Source: Fibrobacteria bacterium (GTDB taxonomy: Bacteria; Fibrobacterota; Fibrobacteria; UBA11236). Taken from it: a DNA stretch of 64,000 nucleotides. The notes beneath the pieces are model-generated. The model did not search any database. It had not been told where the DNA came from and worked only from the letters and a program-made list of their open reading frames with translations. Position 1 is the first letter of the stretch; each line of letters begins with the position of its first letter. Below are positions 9,310 to 17,113 of the stretch, piece after piece. Position numbers and translations under genes: made by a program. The DNA lies in contig JADGQO010000026.1 of NCBI GenBank assembly GCA_017881725.1, forward strand, positions 1 to 64,000, given 5' to 3'.

Positions 9310-10089
9310 TTACTTGACCGGCGCGGGCAACCAAGGATGGGGCGGCCCTTTGACTCCGGCATACTTTTTTCGGTATGAACTGGGCGACATGGCCATTTGG
9401 GCTTTGAATTGCCGGTTGAAATGCGATAGATCGTAAAAGCCGTTGTTCAACGCAATATCGGATATGCGCTCGCCCGTTTCCGCCAGGGCCTGGCAAGCCG
9501 CGTGGATGCGCACCATGGTGATGTATTTGAGTGGCGAGATTTTGAACAGGGATTTGAACCTGCGCTCGAACTGGCTGATGGACAAGCAGACCAAGGACGC
9601 CAGCTTGGCCATGTCGATGGTTTCCGTATAATGCTCCATCACGTAATCGAATATTTCCCCCATCTCCAGAAAATGCCGGGAACCGGATTCCATCTGCTTG
9701 ATGTCGCGCGTATAGCCCGCCAAACCGATGATTTCACCGGCAGAATTCCGGACCGGCACCTTGGTCGTCGAATACCAATCGGTGGCTTTACCCGCATGGA
9801 TGATCAACTCGATCAAATTGATCATCGACTCGCCGGTGCGAATGACTTGCTTGTCATCGCGCACGTACTTTTCGGCGTGATGGCGGGGGAAAAAGTCGAA
9901 ATCGGTAAGGCCCAATAATTCTTCTTCGCGCTTCAATCCGCACTTTTCCACGAAAATGCGATTGGCCTTGGTGAACCGGCCCTCAAGGTCCTTGGCGAAA
10001 AGGAAAATGTCGGGCATATGCTCGAATAAATCGAGTAATGCCCCCGTCACGCCGTCGGCGCTGGCATCCCAGGCTGGCTTGCCCTTCAT
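9310..10089 (-). CDS. PAS-AraC family transcription regulator
   Basis: A 259-residue regulator. The N-terminal half is a PAS sensor domain (residues about 15-130: MPDIFLFAKDLEGRF, LGLTDFDFFPR, WYSTTKVPV, GLAGYTRDI). The C-terminal half is an AraC-type double helix-turn-helix (LASLVCLSISQFERRFK and ISDIALNNGFYDLSHFNRQFK, then SPSSYRKKY). ATG at 10089 is preferred to the upstream in-frame ATG at 10146 because GGAGG lies 7 bases before it and the PAS domain starts soon after. It stands alone, convergent with the GGGPS-like gene. The signal it senses is unknown; targets may include its own promoter. Confidence 0.85.
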   Translation of the reverse strand: MKGKPAWDASADGVTGALLDLFEHMPDIFLFAKDLEGRFTKANRIFVEKCGLKREEELLGLTDFDFFPRHHAEKYVRDDKQVIRTGESMINLIELIIHAGKATDWYSTTKVPVRNSAGEIIGLAGYTRDIKQMESGSRHFLEMGEIFDYVMEHYTETIDMAKLASLVCLSISQFERRFKSLFKISPLKYITMVRIHAACQALAETGERISDIALNNGFYDLSHFNRQFKAQMAMSPSSYRKKYAGVKGPPHPWLPAPVK

Positions 10090-10135
10090 TGGTTTCCTCC
10101 ACTCCCGGCCCCTCCAACCGATCCACGGTTCAGGG

Positions 10136-10575
10136 AACGGCTTCAATAATAGCTTGAACGCCCGATTTCAGGCAGCCTTTGTATCCGGATTTCCGCCGGC
10201 CCCCTGTAACACATCCAAAGCAGAATCCAGGGAAGCCTGCAAGGGGCGCGCGCCTGCGCCGGCCATCCGCCGCGATTTGTTCCAAGGCGTGAATCGCCGT
10301 GGCGTCGACATGATGCACGTTTTCCAACAATAGAATCAAGGCCCTGGACGCGTTTCCCGCCACCCGAATCGATTCCTCGAACCGCTGGGCCGCGCCGAAA
10401 AAAATCGATCCTTGAATGTCAAACACATCCACCCCCTTGGGATCCAGCGCTTGGCGGCCACCGCCGGTTCCAACGTCGGCGCATTCTCCACCGCCAAGAT
10501 CAGTAGAAAGGTCGCCATCAAGACGGTGATGTCGGAGCGCGGGGTTTTAAAATCTGCCGGGTATAGCCTTTGAAG
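10136..10575 (-). pseudogene. SulP-family anion transporter remnant (C-terminal part, frameshifted)
   Basis: Two minus-strand frames together resemble the end of a SulP permease. One frame encodes DFKTPRSDITVLMATFLLILAVENA, like the last membrane segments; the other encodes GVDVFDIQGSIFFGAAQRFEE and VDATAIHALEQIAADG, the STAS domain. The loop and helices that should lie between them are missing and the frame changes, and the rest of the permease is absent upstream. The remnant runs into the start region of the AraC gene. No start codon or full domain remains, so I call it decayed. Confidence 0.6.
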
Positions 10576-10850
10576 GCGGTTAGGATTTTGGGGCGTTACG
10601 GAACTCGTCATTGCACAGCCTATCTAAAATTAATCCTGCAGGATTTCCGGCGACCCAAAACATGAGTTGATACGCATGAAATCCGGAGGATTTTGACAAA
10701 ATACTGTGTTTTTTGGTCGGATTTTGCACGGGGATTGCTTTGCCAAGGGAAAAAAGGGTGACCCAGAAACGCCTTCGACCCAAATCCATGGCGTAAAAAT
10801 CCGGATCAGGATATAATAGTGGGCCCGGAACGGCTTAAATTGAGGCCGCT
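10576..10850. other. Intergenic stretch without recognised gene
   Basis: No convincing coding frame is seen between the SulP remnant and the rplM promoter. A TATAAT at 10812-10817 has no fitting -35. Confidence 0.5.
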
Positions 10851-10855
10851 TTTGC

Positions 10856-10884
10856 TTGACCAGCCTAGGTGGGATTACTAAATT
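10856..10884 (+). promoter_or_regulatory. Sigma-70-type promoter of the rplM operon
   Basis: TTGACC at 10856-10861, a 17-base spacer and TAAATT at 10879-10884. Expected transcript start is near 10891, leaving a 30-base leader before rplM with AGGA at 10911-10914. CAGCCTA (10861-10867) and TAGGCTG (10884-10890) form a 7-base inverted repeat that frames the spacer and the -10. Confidence 0.6.
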
Positions 10885-10920
10885 AGGCTGTCTAAATTTT
10901 TTTAATTAGCAGGATTCGCA

Positions 10921-11358
10921 ATGAAAACGGTTACGGTAAATCCCAAGACCATTACCAGCAAATGGTTTATCATCGACGCCAAGGACGTGGTCCTGGGACG
11001 CTTGGCCAGCACGGCCGCAAGCCTCCTCATGGGCAAGACCAAGATCGCTTGGGCTCCCAATCAGGACCTCGGCGACCATGTCATCATCATCAACGCCGAG
11101 CATATCGCCATGACCGGCAAGAAGCGCGATGAGATCAAGTATTTCAATCACTCGACGCATCCGGGCGGACACCGTACCTTGTCGGTTACCCAAGCCCAGG
11201 CCATCCGCCCAGGTTACCCCCTGCGCCACGCCATCAAAGGCATGCTCCCCCATACCATCCTGGGCGAGCACATGGGCAAGAAACTATTCATCTACGACGG
11301 CGAAAAGCACCCGCACGCGGCCCAGAAGCCCGAAGTGCTTTCCATCAAGAAGCCGTAA
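10921..11358 (+). CDS. rplM: 50S ribosomal protein L13
   Basis: A 145-residue protein of normal length, with the family segments WFIIDAKDVVLGRLAS, GDHVIIINAEHI, TGKK, HPGGHRT and the C-terminal region LRHAIKGMLPHTILG. It binds 23S rRNA early in large-subunit assembly. It is paired with rpsI immediately downstream, as in most bacteria, and has a good promoter and an AGGA ribosome binding site. It is first in what looks like a continuous run through frr. Confidence 0.97.
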   Translation: MKTVTVNPKTITSKWFIIDAKDVVLGRLASTAASLLMGKTKIAWAPNQDLGDHVIIINAEHIAMTGKKRDEIKYFNHSTHPGGHRTLSVTQAQAIRPGYPLRHAIKGMLPHTILGEHMGKKLFIYDGEKHPHAAQKPEVLSIKKP

Positions 11359-11371
11359 CCGAGTCAAATCC

Positions 11372-11385
11372 AGGAGGCTATCATC
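11372..11385 (+). promoter_or_regulatory. Shine-Dalgarno site that points to an ATC start of rpsI
   Basis: A perfect AGGAGG at 11372-11377, five bases before ATC at 11383-11385. The following codons GCT ACC CAA GAA fit the usual start of S9. No ATG, GTG or TTG lies in this frame between the rplM stop (same frame, 11356-11358) and 11521. Confidence 0.7.
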
Positions 11386-11778
11386 GCTACCCAAGAAAAC
11401 TACCGGGCAACCGGCCGCCGTAAAACCGCCATCGCCCGCGTCATTCTGAAGCCCGGCACCGGCAAGCGCGTCATCAACGATCGCACCTTCACCGATTATT
11501 TCGCCAACGCCATCCGCGAAATGATCGTCGAACAGCCACTCACCATCCTCAATGCCAACAAGCAATGGGACGTGATCGTGACCAGCACCGGTGGCGGCGT
11601 GAATGGACAAGCCGGAGCCGTGCGTTTGGGCATCGCCCGGGCCTTGGTCGCATACAAGGAAGAATTCCGCAAAGCCATGCGCGAACACGGTCTTCTGACC
11701 CGCGACTCGCGCGCGGTGGAACGCAAGAAGTATGGTAAGTCCGGCGCACGCCGCAGCTTCCAGTTCTCCAAGCGCTAA
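11383..11778 (+). CDS. rpsI: 30S ribosomal protein S9, apparent ATC start
   Basis: From 11383 the product is 131 residues, the normal length for S9, beginning [19 protein letters not shown], then [30 protein letters not shown] and the conserved end [17 protein letters not shown], whose basic tail reaches the ribosomal P site. The first canonical in-frame start, ATG at 11521, would remove the conserved first third of the protein, so it cannot be the real one. The gene therefore seems to use the rare initiator ATC behind a perfect AGGAGG. A G-to-C sequencing error in an original ATG is the main alternative. Confidence 0.93.
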   Translation: MATQENYRATGRRKTAIARVILKPGTGKRVINDRTFTDYFANAIREMIVEQPLTILNANKQWDVIVTSTGGGVNGQAGAVRLGIARALVAYKEEFRKAMREHGLLTRDSRAVERKKYGKSGARRSFQFSKR

Positions 11779-11812
11779 TAGACTGGAAGAGAAAGAGAAT
11801 AAAGGAATAAGC

Positions 11813-12562
11813 ATGCCAGTACCTGAAATCAAAGAGATGTTGGAAGCCGGAGTTCATTTTGGGCATCTCACCAAGCGGTGGAATCCCAAGATGAAGAAAT
11901 TCATCCTCACGGAAAAAAATGGGATCTACGTGATCGACCTGGCTAAGACCCAGGAAAGCCTGACCAAGGCCATTGAAGCCGTGAAACGCATTCGTCACGC
12001 CGGCAAATCCATTCTCTTCGTGGGTACCAAGAAGACCATTAAAGACTGCATGAAGGAAGAAGCCACGCGTTGCGGCATGTACTACGTGACCGAGCGCTGG
12101 TTGGGCGGCATGCTCACCAACTTCCAGACGGTTCGCAAATCCATCAAGCGTCTCGAGGAAATCGAGAAGATGGAAACCGACGGCTTGTTCAAGGAAATTA
12201 CCAAGAAGGAAGTGCTGTCCCTGAATAAGGAACGGGCCAAACTCGAGGGAATTTTCTCCGGCATCCGCCATATGAAGACTTTGCCTGGCGCGCTTTTCGT
12301 GGTCGATTCCGAGCATGAGGAAATCGCCGTTCACGAAGCCAATCGCCTCCGCATTCCCGTCATCGCCATTGTCGATACCAACAGCGATCCGGACAAGGTG
12401 GCCTTCCCCATTCCCGGCAACGACGACGCGATTAAATCCGTCGGTTTGTTGACCCGCGTGATTTCCGATTCCATCGGCGCAGTTTCCGCTCCCCTGATTG
12501 TTGAGGAACCCAAGAACGGCGCCGCCCCTGCGATGGCGGAAGTGCTCGAAGGGGCCGAGTAA
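11813..12562 (+). CDS. rpsB: 30S ribosomal protein S2
   Basis: A 249-residue S2 protein with MLEAGVHFGHLTKRWNPKM, ILFVGTKK, RWLGGMLTNFQT, LPGALFVVDSEHEEIAVHEA and PVIAIVDTNSDPD. The true start is ATG at 11813, with AAGGAATAAGC in front; longer readings upstream run into the rpsI end. It assembles late onto the small subunit. The stop overlaps the tsf start by one base (TAATG), so the two are coupled. Confidence 0.96.
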   Translation: MPVPEIKEMLEAGVHFGHLTKRWNPKMKKFILTEKNGIYVIDLAKTQESLTKAIEAVKRIRHAGKSILFVGTKKTIKDCMKEEATRCGMYYVTERWLGGMLTNFQTVRKSIKRLEEIEKMETDGLFKEITKKEVLSLNKERAKLEGIFSGIRHMKTLPGALFVVDSEHEEIAVHEANRLRIPVIAIVDTNSDPDKVAFPIPGNDDAIKSVGLLTRVISDSIGAVSAPLIVEEPKNGAAPAMAEVLEGAE

Positions 12563-13428
12563 TGGCAGAAGTTACTGCCCAAACGGTCGCTCAACTCCGG
12601 GAAAAAACCGGATTGGGCATCCTACAGTGCCAAAAAGCGCTGAAGGAAACCGCTGGAGACATGGAAAAAGCGATTGAGTTCCTGCGCAAGCAGGGCGCAG
12701 CCGTAGCCGCCAAGCGCATCGGTAAGGAAACCAAGGAAGGCAAGGTCATCCTCGCCGCAGGTTCGAATGCCGTTGCCGCAGTCGAAATCAATTGCGAAAC
12801 CGATTTCGTTTCCGCTTCGGATGATTTCAACGCCTTTGCGTCGAAAGTCGCCCACGTAATTCTGGCGAAGCAGCCCGCCGACCCGGAAGCGCTGAAGGGC
12901 TTGCCCCTCGACGCCTCCACCGTGGGCGAAGCCAACACGGCCATTATCGCCAAAATCGGCGAATTAATCACCGTCCGCCGCTTTTCACTGGAAAAGGTGG
13001 GACCGAACGAGCATGCCGAGACCTACTCGCACATGCAAGGGAAAATCGGCGTCATCCTCAAGCTCGGATATTCCGGGATTTTAAAAGATGCCGCAGCCTT
13101 ATCCACCGTCGCCAAGGATTTGGCCATGCAGGTTGCCGCGAGCATGCCCATTGCCATCGAACCCAAAGACATTTCCGCGTCCATCGTGGACAAGGAACGC
13201 GAAATCGCCCGGGAGCTGACCCTTAAGGAAGGCAAAACCGGCGATGTCGTGGATAAAATCGTGGAAGGCAAAGTAGCGAAGTTCTACAAAGAGAACTGCT
13301 TGGTGAACCAGGTTTTCATCAAGGACAGCAAACTCAGCGTCGACAAACTACTTGTCAACACAGCCAAGGCTTTAGGCCTGGAGTCCCTGAAGGTTCTCGC
13401 CTTCCACCGGCTGCAATTGGGTCAGTAG
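12562..13428 (+). CDS. tsf: Elongation factor Ts
   Basis: A 288-residue nucleotide exchange factor for EF-Tu. The N-terminal UBA-like domain ([33 protein letters not shown]) is followed by [14 protein letters not shown], the TDFV motif that contacts EF-Tu, and two core repeats. Length and order are normal. It is coupled to rpsB by a one-base overlap and followed 4 bases later by pyrH. Confidence 0.96.
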   Translation: MAEVTAQTVAQLREKTGLGILQCQKALKETAGDMEKAIEFLRKQGAAVAAKRIGKETKEGKVILAAGSNAVAAVEINCETDFVSASDDFNAFASKVAHVILAKQPADPEALKGLPLDASTVGEANTAIIAKIGELITVRRFSLEKVGPNEHAETYSHMQGKIGVILKLGYSGILKDAAALSTVAKDLAMQVAASMPIAIEPKDISASIVDKEREIARELTLKEGKTGDVVDKIVEGKVAKFYKENCLVNQVFIKDSKLSVDKLLVNTAKALGLESLKVLAFHRLQLGQ

Positions 13429-13432
13429 CCCG

Positions 13433-14155
13433 ATGTCCGGTTTACGGTACAAACGAATCCTCCTCAAGCTCAGCGGGGAGGCTTTCGCTGGCGACAAAGA
13501 CGGCGGCATCGACCCCGAAACCATCCGCTCCATAGCCGAAGAAGTCGCGCAAGTCTATCATAGCGGCGTCCAGATGGGCATCGTCATCGGTGGCGGAAAC
13601 ATCATCCGCGGAGCCACCCTCAGTCAGTTCGGTTTTGACCGCGTTTCGGCGGATCAGATGGGCATGCTGGCGACTGTCATCAATTGCCTGGCCATGCAAG
13701 ATGCTCTCGAAAAACAAGGCATCTCCACGCGTGTCATGAGCGCAATCAAAATGTCGGCCTTGGCGGAATTTTACATTCGGCGTCGCGCCGTGCGACATCT
13801 TGAAAAAGGCCGAATCACTCTGTTTGCCGCCGGCACCGGAAACCCTTACTTCACCACCGACAGCGCCGCCACCTTGCGCGCCATCGAAACCGAATGCGAT
13901 ATCATCATGAAAGCCACCAACGTGGATGGCATTTATGATAAGGATCCCAACAAGCATAAGGATGCGGTGAAATACGAATCCATTACTTATACCGAAGCCA
14001 TCAACCGCCAGTTAAAGGTGATGGATACATCGGCCTTCGCGCTTTGCCGCGAGAATAATATTCCGATCTTGGTCTTTGACATGGGCGTCCACGGCAATTT
14101 GGCCAAAGCCGCACTGGGCGAAAAAATCGGAACCTTGGTCAATAGCGGAGAGTAA
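13433..14155 (+). CDS. pyrH: Uridylate kinase
   Basis: A 240-residue UMP kinase of the amino acid kinase fold, making UDP from UMP and ATP. Key segments are [12 protein letters not shown] near the N-terminus, [10 protein letters not shown] for phosphate binding, the UMP-binding region with [14 protein letters not shown], and [13 protein letters not shown]. Normal length. It lies between tsf and frr, its usual place, and is probably co-transcribed. Confidence 0.96.
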   Translation: MSGLRYKRILLKLSGEAFAGDKDGGIDPETIRSIAEEVAQVYHSGVQMGIVIGGGNIIRGATLSQFGFDRVSADQMGMLATVINCLAMQDALEKQGISTRVMSAIKMSALAEFYIRRRAVRHLEKGRITLFAAGTGNPYFTTDSAATLRAIETECDIIMKATNVDGIYDKDPNKHKDAVKYESITYTEAINRQLKVMDTSAFALCRENNIPILVFDMGVHGNLAKAALGEKIGTLVNSGE

Positions 14156-14159
14156 TCCC

Positions 14160-14708
14160 ATGGACGAAAAAGCCATCAAGGATCACATGCAAAAGACGGT
14201 GGATAACGTCCGGCGCGACCTTGCGAAAATCCGTACCGGCATGGCCTCGCCCTCCATTCTCGATAACGTTTATATCGACTATTACGGCACCCGGACACCC
14301 ATCAGCCAGGCGGCCGCCATTTCCGTTCCCGAGCCACGCTGCCTGGCCATCAAGCCTTGGGACAAGGGATTGATGCAAGCCATCGAGAAGGCGATTCAAA
14401 CCAGCGATATCGGAATTAATCCGGTGAACGACGGTACCTATATTCGCCTCAATATGCCCGTGCTTACGGGCGAGCGGCGCAAGGAGCTGGCCAAGGTCGC
14501 CAAGCGGATCGGCGAAGAAGGCAAGGTCGCCATCCGCAATATCCGCCGCGACGAGAATGAGCATTTGAAAAAAGCCTCCAAGGACGAAGGCAAATCGGAA
14601 GATGAGCTGAAGGGCGAGATGGACAAGGTCCAACAAATCACCGATCGGTTCATCGTGGAAGTGGACAAGGTAATCGCCGAAAAAGAAAAGGACATTCTCA
14701 CCGTCTGA
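14160..14708 (+). CDS. frr: Ribosome recycling factor
   Basis: A 182-residue protein starting at ATG 14160 with GGAGAG in front, 5 bases after the pyrH stop. Recognisable parts are the first helix with RRDLAKIRTGMASPSILD, then VYIDYYGTRTPISQAA, the beta domain with PVLTGERRKELAKVAK, and the last long helix. With EF-G it splits post-termination ribosomes. An in-frame TTG upstream would extend into pyrH and is not needed. Confidence 0.96.
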   Translation: MDEKAIKDHMQKTVDNVRRDLAKIRTGMASPSILDNVYIDYYGTRTPISQAAAISVPEPRCLAIKPWDKGLMQAIEKAIQTSDIGINPVNDGTYIRLNMPVLTGERRKELAKVAKRIGEEGKVAIRNIRRDENEHLKKASKDEGKSEDELKGEMDKVQQITDRFIVEVDKVIAEKEKDILTV

Positions 14709-14860
14709 GACGAATTTCCTAGGAACTCGGAGATTGCGGCTGCTGGAAATATTCCGGCTCTTTCGTTCGGGAAAAGTGTTCCAGGGACTTGACCGGGGTA
14801 GGATGACGAGGATTATGTCGCGGACGAAGCTTTCAGGTTTTGTTCCGAGGAGCGCGGATC

Positions 14861-15571
14861 ATGCGTGAGCCCCTGCAGCATATCGCGATTATCATGGATG
14901 GCAATGGCCGGTGGGCCAAGAAGCGGCTTTTACCTCGTGTTATGGGACACAAGGAAGGCACCAAAGCCACCAAGCGCATCGTCCGGGCCTGCGGCGAACT
15001 GGGCGTCAAATACCTCACCATCTACGTTTTTTCATCGGAAAATTGGGAGCGTCCGCTACCCGAAGTAGATGCGTTGATGAATTTATTGGTGGACATGATT
15101 CGCCAGGAAATCCAGGATTTGATGGACAATAATGTCCGTCTCTGCGCGTTGGGAAACCTTGCGAGATTACCTGAGTTCACCCGCCGTGAATTGGAATGGG
15201 GCATCGAGCTTACCAAAAATAATACCGGCTTACGCCTGAATCTGGCCGTTTCCTATGGCGGACGAGAAGAGATCTTGGACGCCTGCCGCGCCTTGGCCGA
15301 ACGTGCCAAGCGAGGTGAAGTCAATCCGGCTGACATTGATGAGCAAATGTTCCGGACCCATCTCTACCAACCGGAAGTTCCGGATCCGGAGCTCCTGATA
15401 CGCACCGGCGGGGATCAACGGATTTCCAATTACCTGCTTTGGCAAATCGCCTACACCGAGCTTTACGTCACGACGACCTTGTGGCCCGATTTCGATCGGC
15501 AAGGGTTGACTGAGGCCATCGACGCTTATCATTCCCGGCAGCGTCGCTTCGGAAAAGTCCTCGAGGGTTAA
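14861..15571 (+). CDS. uppS: Undecaprenyl diphosphate synthase (cis-prenyltransferase)
   Basis: A 236-residue protein with the family signatures IAIIMDGNGRWAK at the start (catalytic Asp), YVFSSENWERP, LRLNLAVSYGGREEI and PELLIRTGGDQRISNYLLWQIAY. It makes the C55 lipid carrier for peptidoglycan and O-antigen synthesis at the inner membrane face. ATG at 14861 is chosen over TTG at 14840 because GAGGAG lies 8 bases before it and family members begin close to the MDGNG motif. A 152-base gap separates it from frr; one base separates it from cdsA. Confidence 0.95.
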   Translation: MREPLQHIAIIMDGNGRWAKKRLLPRVMGHKEGTKATKRIVRACGELGVKYLTIYVFSSENWERPLPEVDALMNLLVDMIRQEIQDLMDNNVRLCALGNLARLPEFTRRELEWGIELTKNNTGLRLNLAVSYGGREEILDACRALAERAKRGEVNPADIDEQMFRTHLYQPEVPDPELLIRTGGDQRISNYLLWQIAYTELYVTTTLWPDFDRQGLTEAIDAYHSRQRRFGKVLEG

Positions 15572-15572
15572 C

Positions 15573-16397
15573 ATGTCCAACTTGGCCGTGCGCATCCTAT
15601 CGGCCGTGGTTTTAGGAGTCGTGGGGTTTTCCGCCCTGGTACTCGACGTGCGCAGTCGTTGGGCCATCGTGGCCCTGGCCTTGGCGTTGGGAGCCTGGGA
15701 GTTTTCCCGCATGATATCGGCCAAATTTTCCGGACCTCGCGTCGCCGCGCTTACCGCCGTCTTGACTTTGATCTGCGTCCTCCCCCATTATCCGGGGATC
15801 CATTTGCCCTTCGCCGTCCACTGGACCGAACTGATAATAGTGGTTGCCTTTTTGGGACTTACTCTGATTGGTTTCCGCTACGTGGACATCTCGGGCTTGG
15901 CGCCATGGTTATACCTGCAGATTTTTTCAGTCGCGTATTTCGGCATCTATGCGGCGGCGTTGTTCGGTTTACTCAGGTCCGAGTCCGGATGGTCCGGCAT
16001 CTTCCCCCTCTTGTTGACGCAGGCCGCCATCGCCATGGCGGATACCGGTGCTTACGCCACAGGCCGCGCGTTTGGAAAGCATAAGTTGTGCCCCTCCATC
16101 AGTTCGGGAAAAACGATTGAGGGCGCGATCGGCGGAGCGATTTTGACGACGGCCCTGGTGGCTTGGATCGGCCCTAAATGCGTCGGCGGAGGTTTGCTAT
16201 CCAATATCGGATTGGGAGTCGTGCTGTCCATCACCGCCATTCTAGGCGATCTTTTCATATCCATCCTGAAACGGTATACCGGCACCAAGGACTCTTCGCA
16301 TTTGATCCCGGGTCATGGAGGCGTACTGGATCGATTCGATTCGCTCTTCTTTTCCGCTCCGGCCGCCCTGCTTTATTTGCACCTGGTCCAAGCCTGA
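15573..16397 (+). CDS. cdsA: Phosphatidate cytidylyltransferase
   Basis: A 274-residue integral membrane protein with about seven to eight hydrophobic segments. The C-terminal signature is clear: DTGAYATGRAFGKHKL, SGKTIEGAIGG and GDLFISILKRYTGTKDSSHLIPGHGG followed by DRFDS. It makes CDP-diacylglycerol, the precursor of phosphatidylglycerol and phosphatidylethanolamine. The ATG lies one base after the uppS stop. In many bacteria dxr and rseP follow; here they lie 8.3 kb further on. Confidence 0.95.
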   Translation: MSNLAVRILSAVVLGVVGFSALVLDVRSRWAIVALALALGAWEFSRMISAKFSGPRVAALTAVLTLICVLPHYPGIHLPFAVHWTELIIVVAFLGLTLIGFRYVDISGLAPWLYLQIFSVAYFGIYAAALFGLLRSESGWSGIFPLLLTQAAIAMADTGAYATGRAFGKHKLCPSISSGKTIEGAIGGAILTTALVAWIGPKCVGGGLLSNIGLGVVLSITAILGDLFISILKRYTGTKDSSHLIPGHGGVLDRFDSLFFSAPAALLYLHLVQA

Positions 16398-16409
16398 ATC
16401 CAAGCCCGG

Positions 16410-16901
16410 TTATTGGCTTCTTCGAAAAATGATGGGTTGATCGTTTTCTACGACCGTCCAGGCCCCGGCTTTCACATTGATGGGCTTTTCCCTGGTCAAC
16501 GGCGCGCGGCATCCCGAAGTATCGTTCAATTGGTAGGCGGGCGGATCGCGGTACTGGCATAGCGTCTTGGCGCTGATCATTTTTCCGTCCGTTACCGACC
16601 ATGTCCCATATTCATGGCTGAGCTCCACATAGTCGTTGGGGGCGGGAACTCCCGTCGCCGTGCGATAGGATAAGAGCATGGTATGGTCCGAATCGACCTC
16701 CATCGTCACCTTGATGTCCGCGGGAGGCGTAGTCGTTGTGATGGGGATGTTTGTGCGCCAAATGCCGACCACCGTTGCTTCTGTGGCCGGCTCATTGGGC
16801 ACAGCCTTGGACGAGGATTGGGTCAATTGCGATAAATCACACCCGTTAAGAATCAAAGTTACGGCTGCGCCTGTTATGAAAATCCGCCCGAATCCCAACA
16901 T
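16410..16901 (-). CDS. Small lipoprotein, lipocalin-like layout
   Basis: A 163-residue protein with a typical lipoprotein signal ending in LNGC. The mature part begins with a Ser/Thr-rich linker and then VVGIWRTN, followed by alternating strands, a layout seen in small lipocalin-like proteins that begin with a GxW motif. There is a cysteine pair near the end. No family is recognised with confidence. It is convergent with cdsA, with only 12 bases between their ends, and no terminator is seen in that gap. Confidence 0.6.
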   Translation of the reverse strand: MLGFGRIFITGAAVTLILNGCDLSQLTQSSSKAVPNEPATEATVVGIWRTNIPITTTTPPADIKVTMEVDSDHTMLLSYRTATGVPAPNDYVELSHEYGTWSVTDGKMISAKTLCQYRDPPAYQLNDTSGCRAPLTREKPINVKAGAWTVVENDQPIIFRRSQ

Positions 16902-17113
16902 AGTCGTCCACCTTTCGTCTCCATGCCTATTCCGATCCAGGAAGAGGACCTTCTTTTACCGATCGAATTCTAGCACGCGGAGCAAAGATTCAACAAGCGC
17001 CGGGGCGCCGGAGTTTTTGAGGAAGAACCGGAGGTTTTACTCACAATCCTTGCGCTCCGATGGGATGGGCAATACAATGAGGGGGGCCTGGAGAACGGGC
17101 AGGGACGGCCAAG

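Noticed and set aside
10812-10817. TATAAT upstream of rplM
   Set aside because: No -35 at a usable distance; the promoter at 10856-10884 is better.
11521-11778. rpsI starting at ATG 11521
   Set aside because: It would drop the conserved N-terminal third of S9, and the perfect ribosome binding site lies far upstream.
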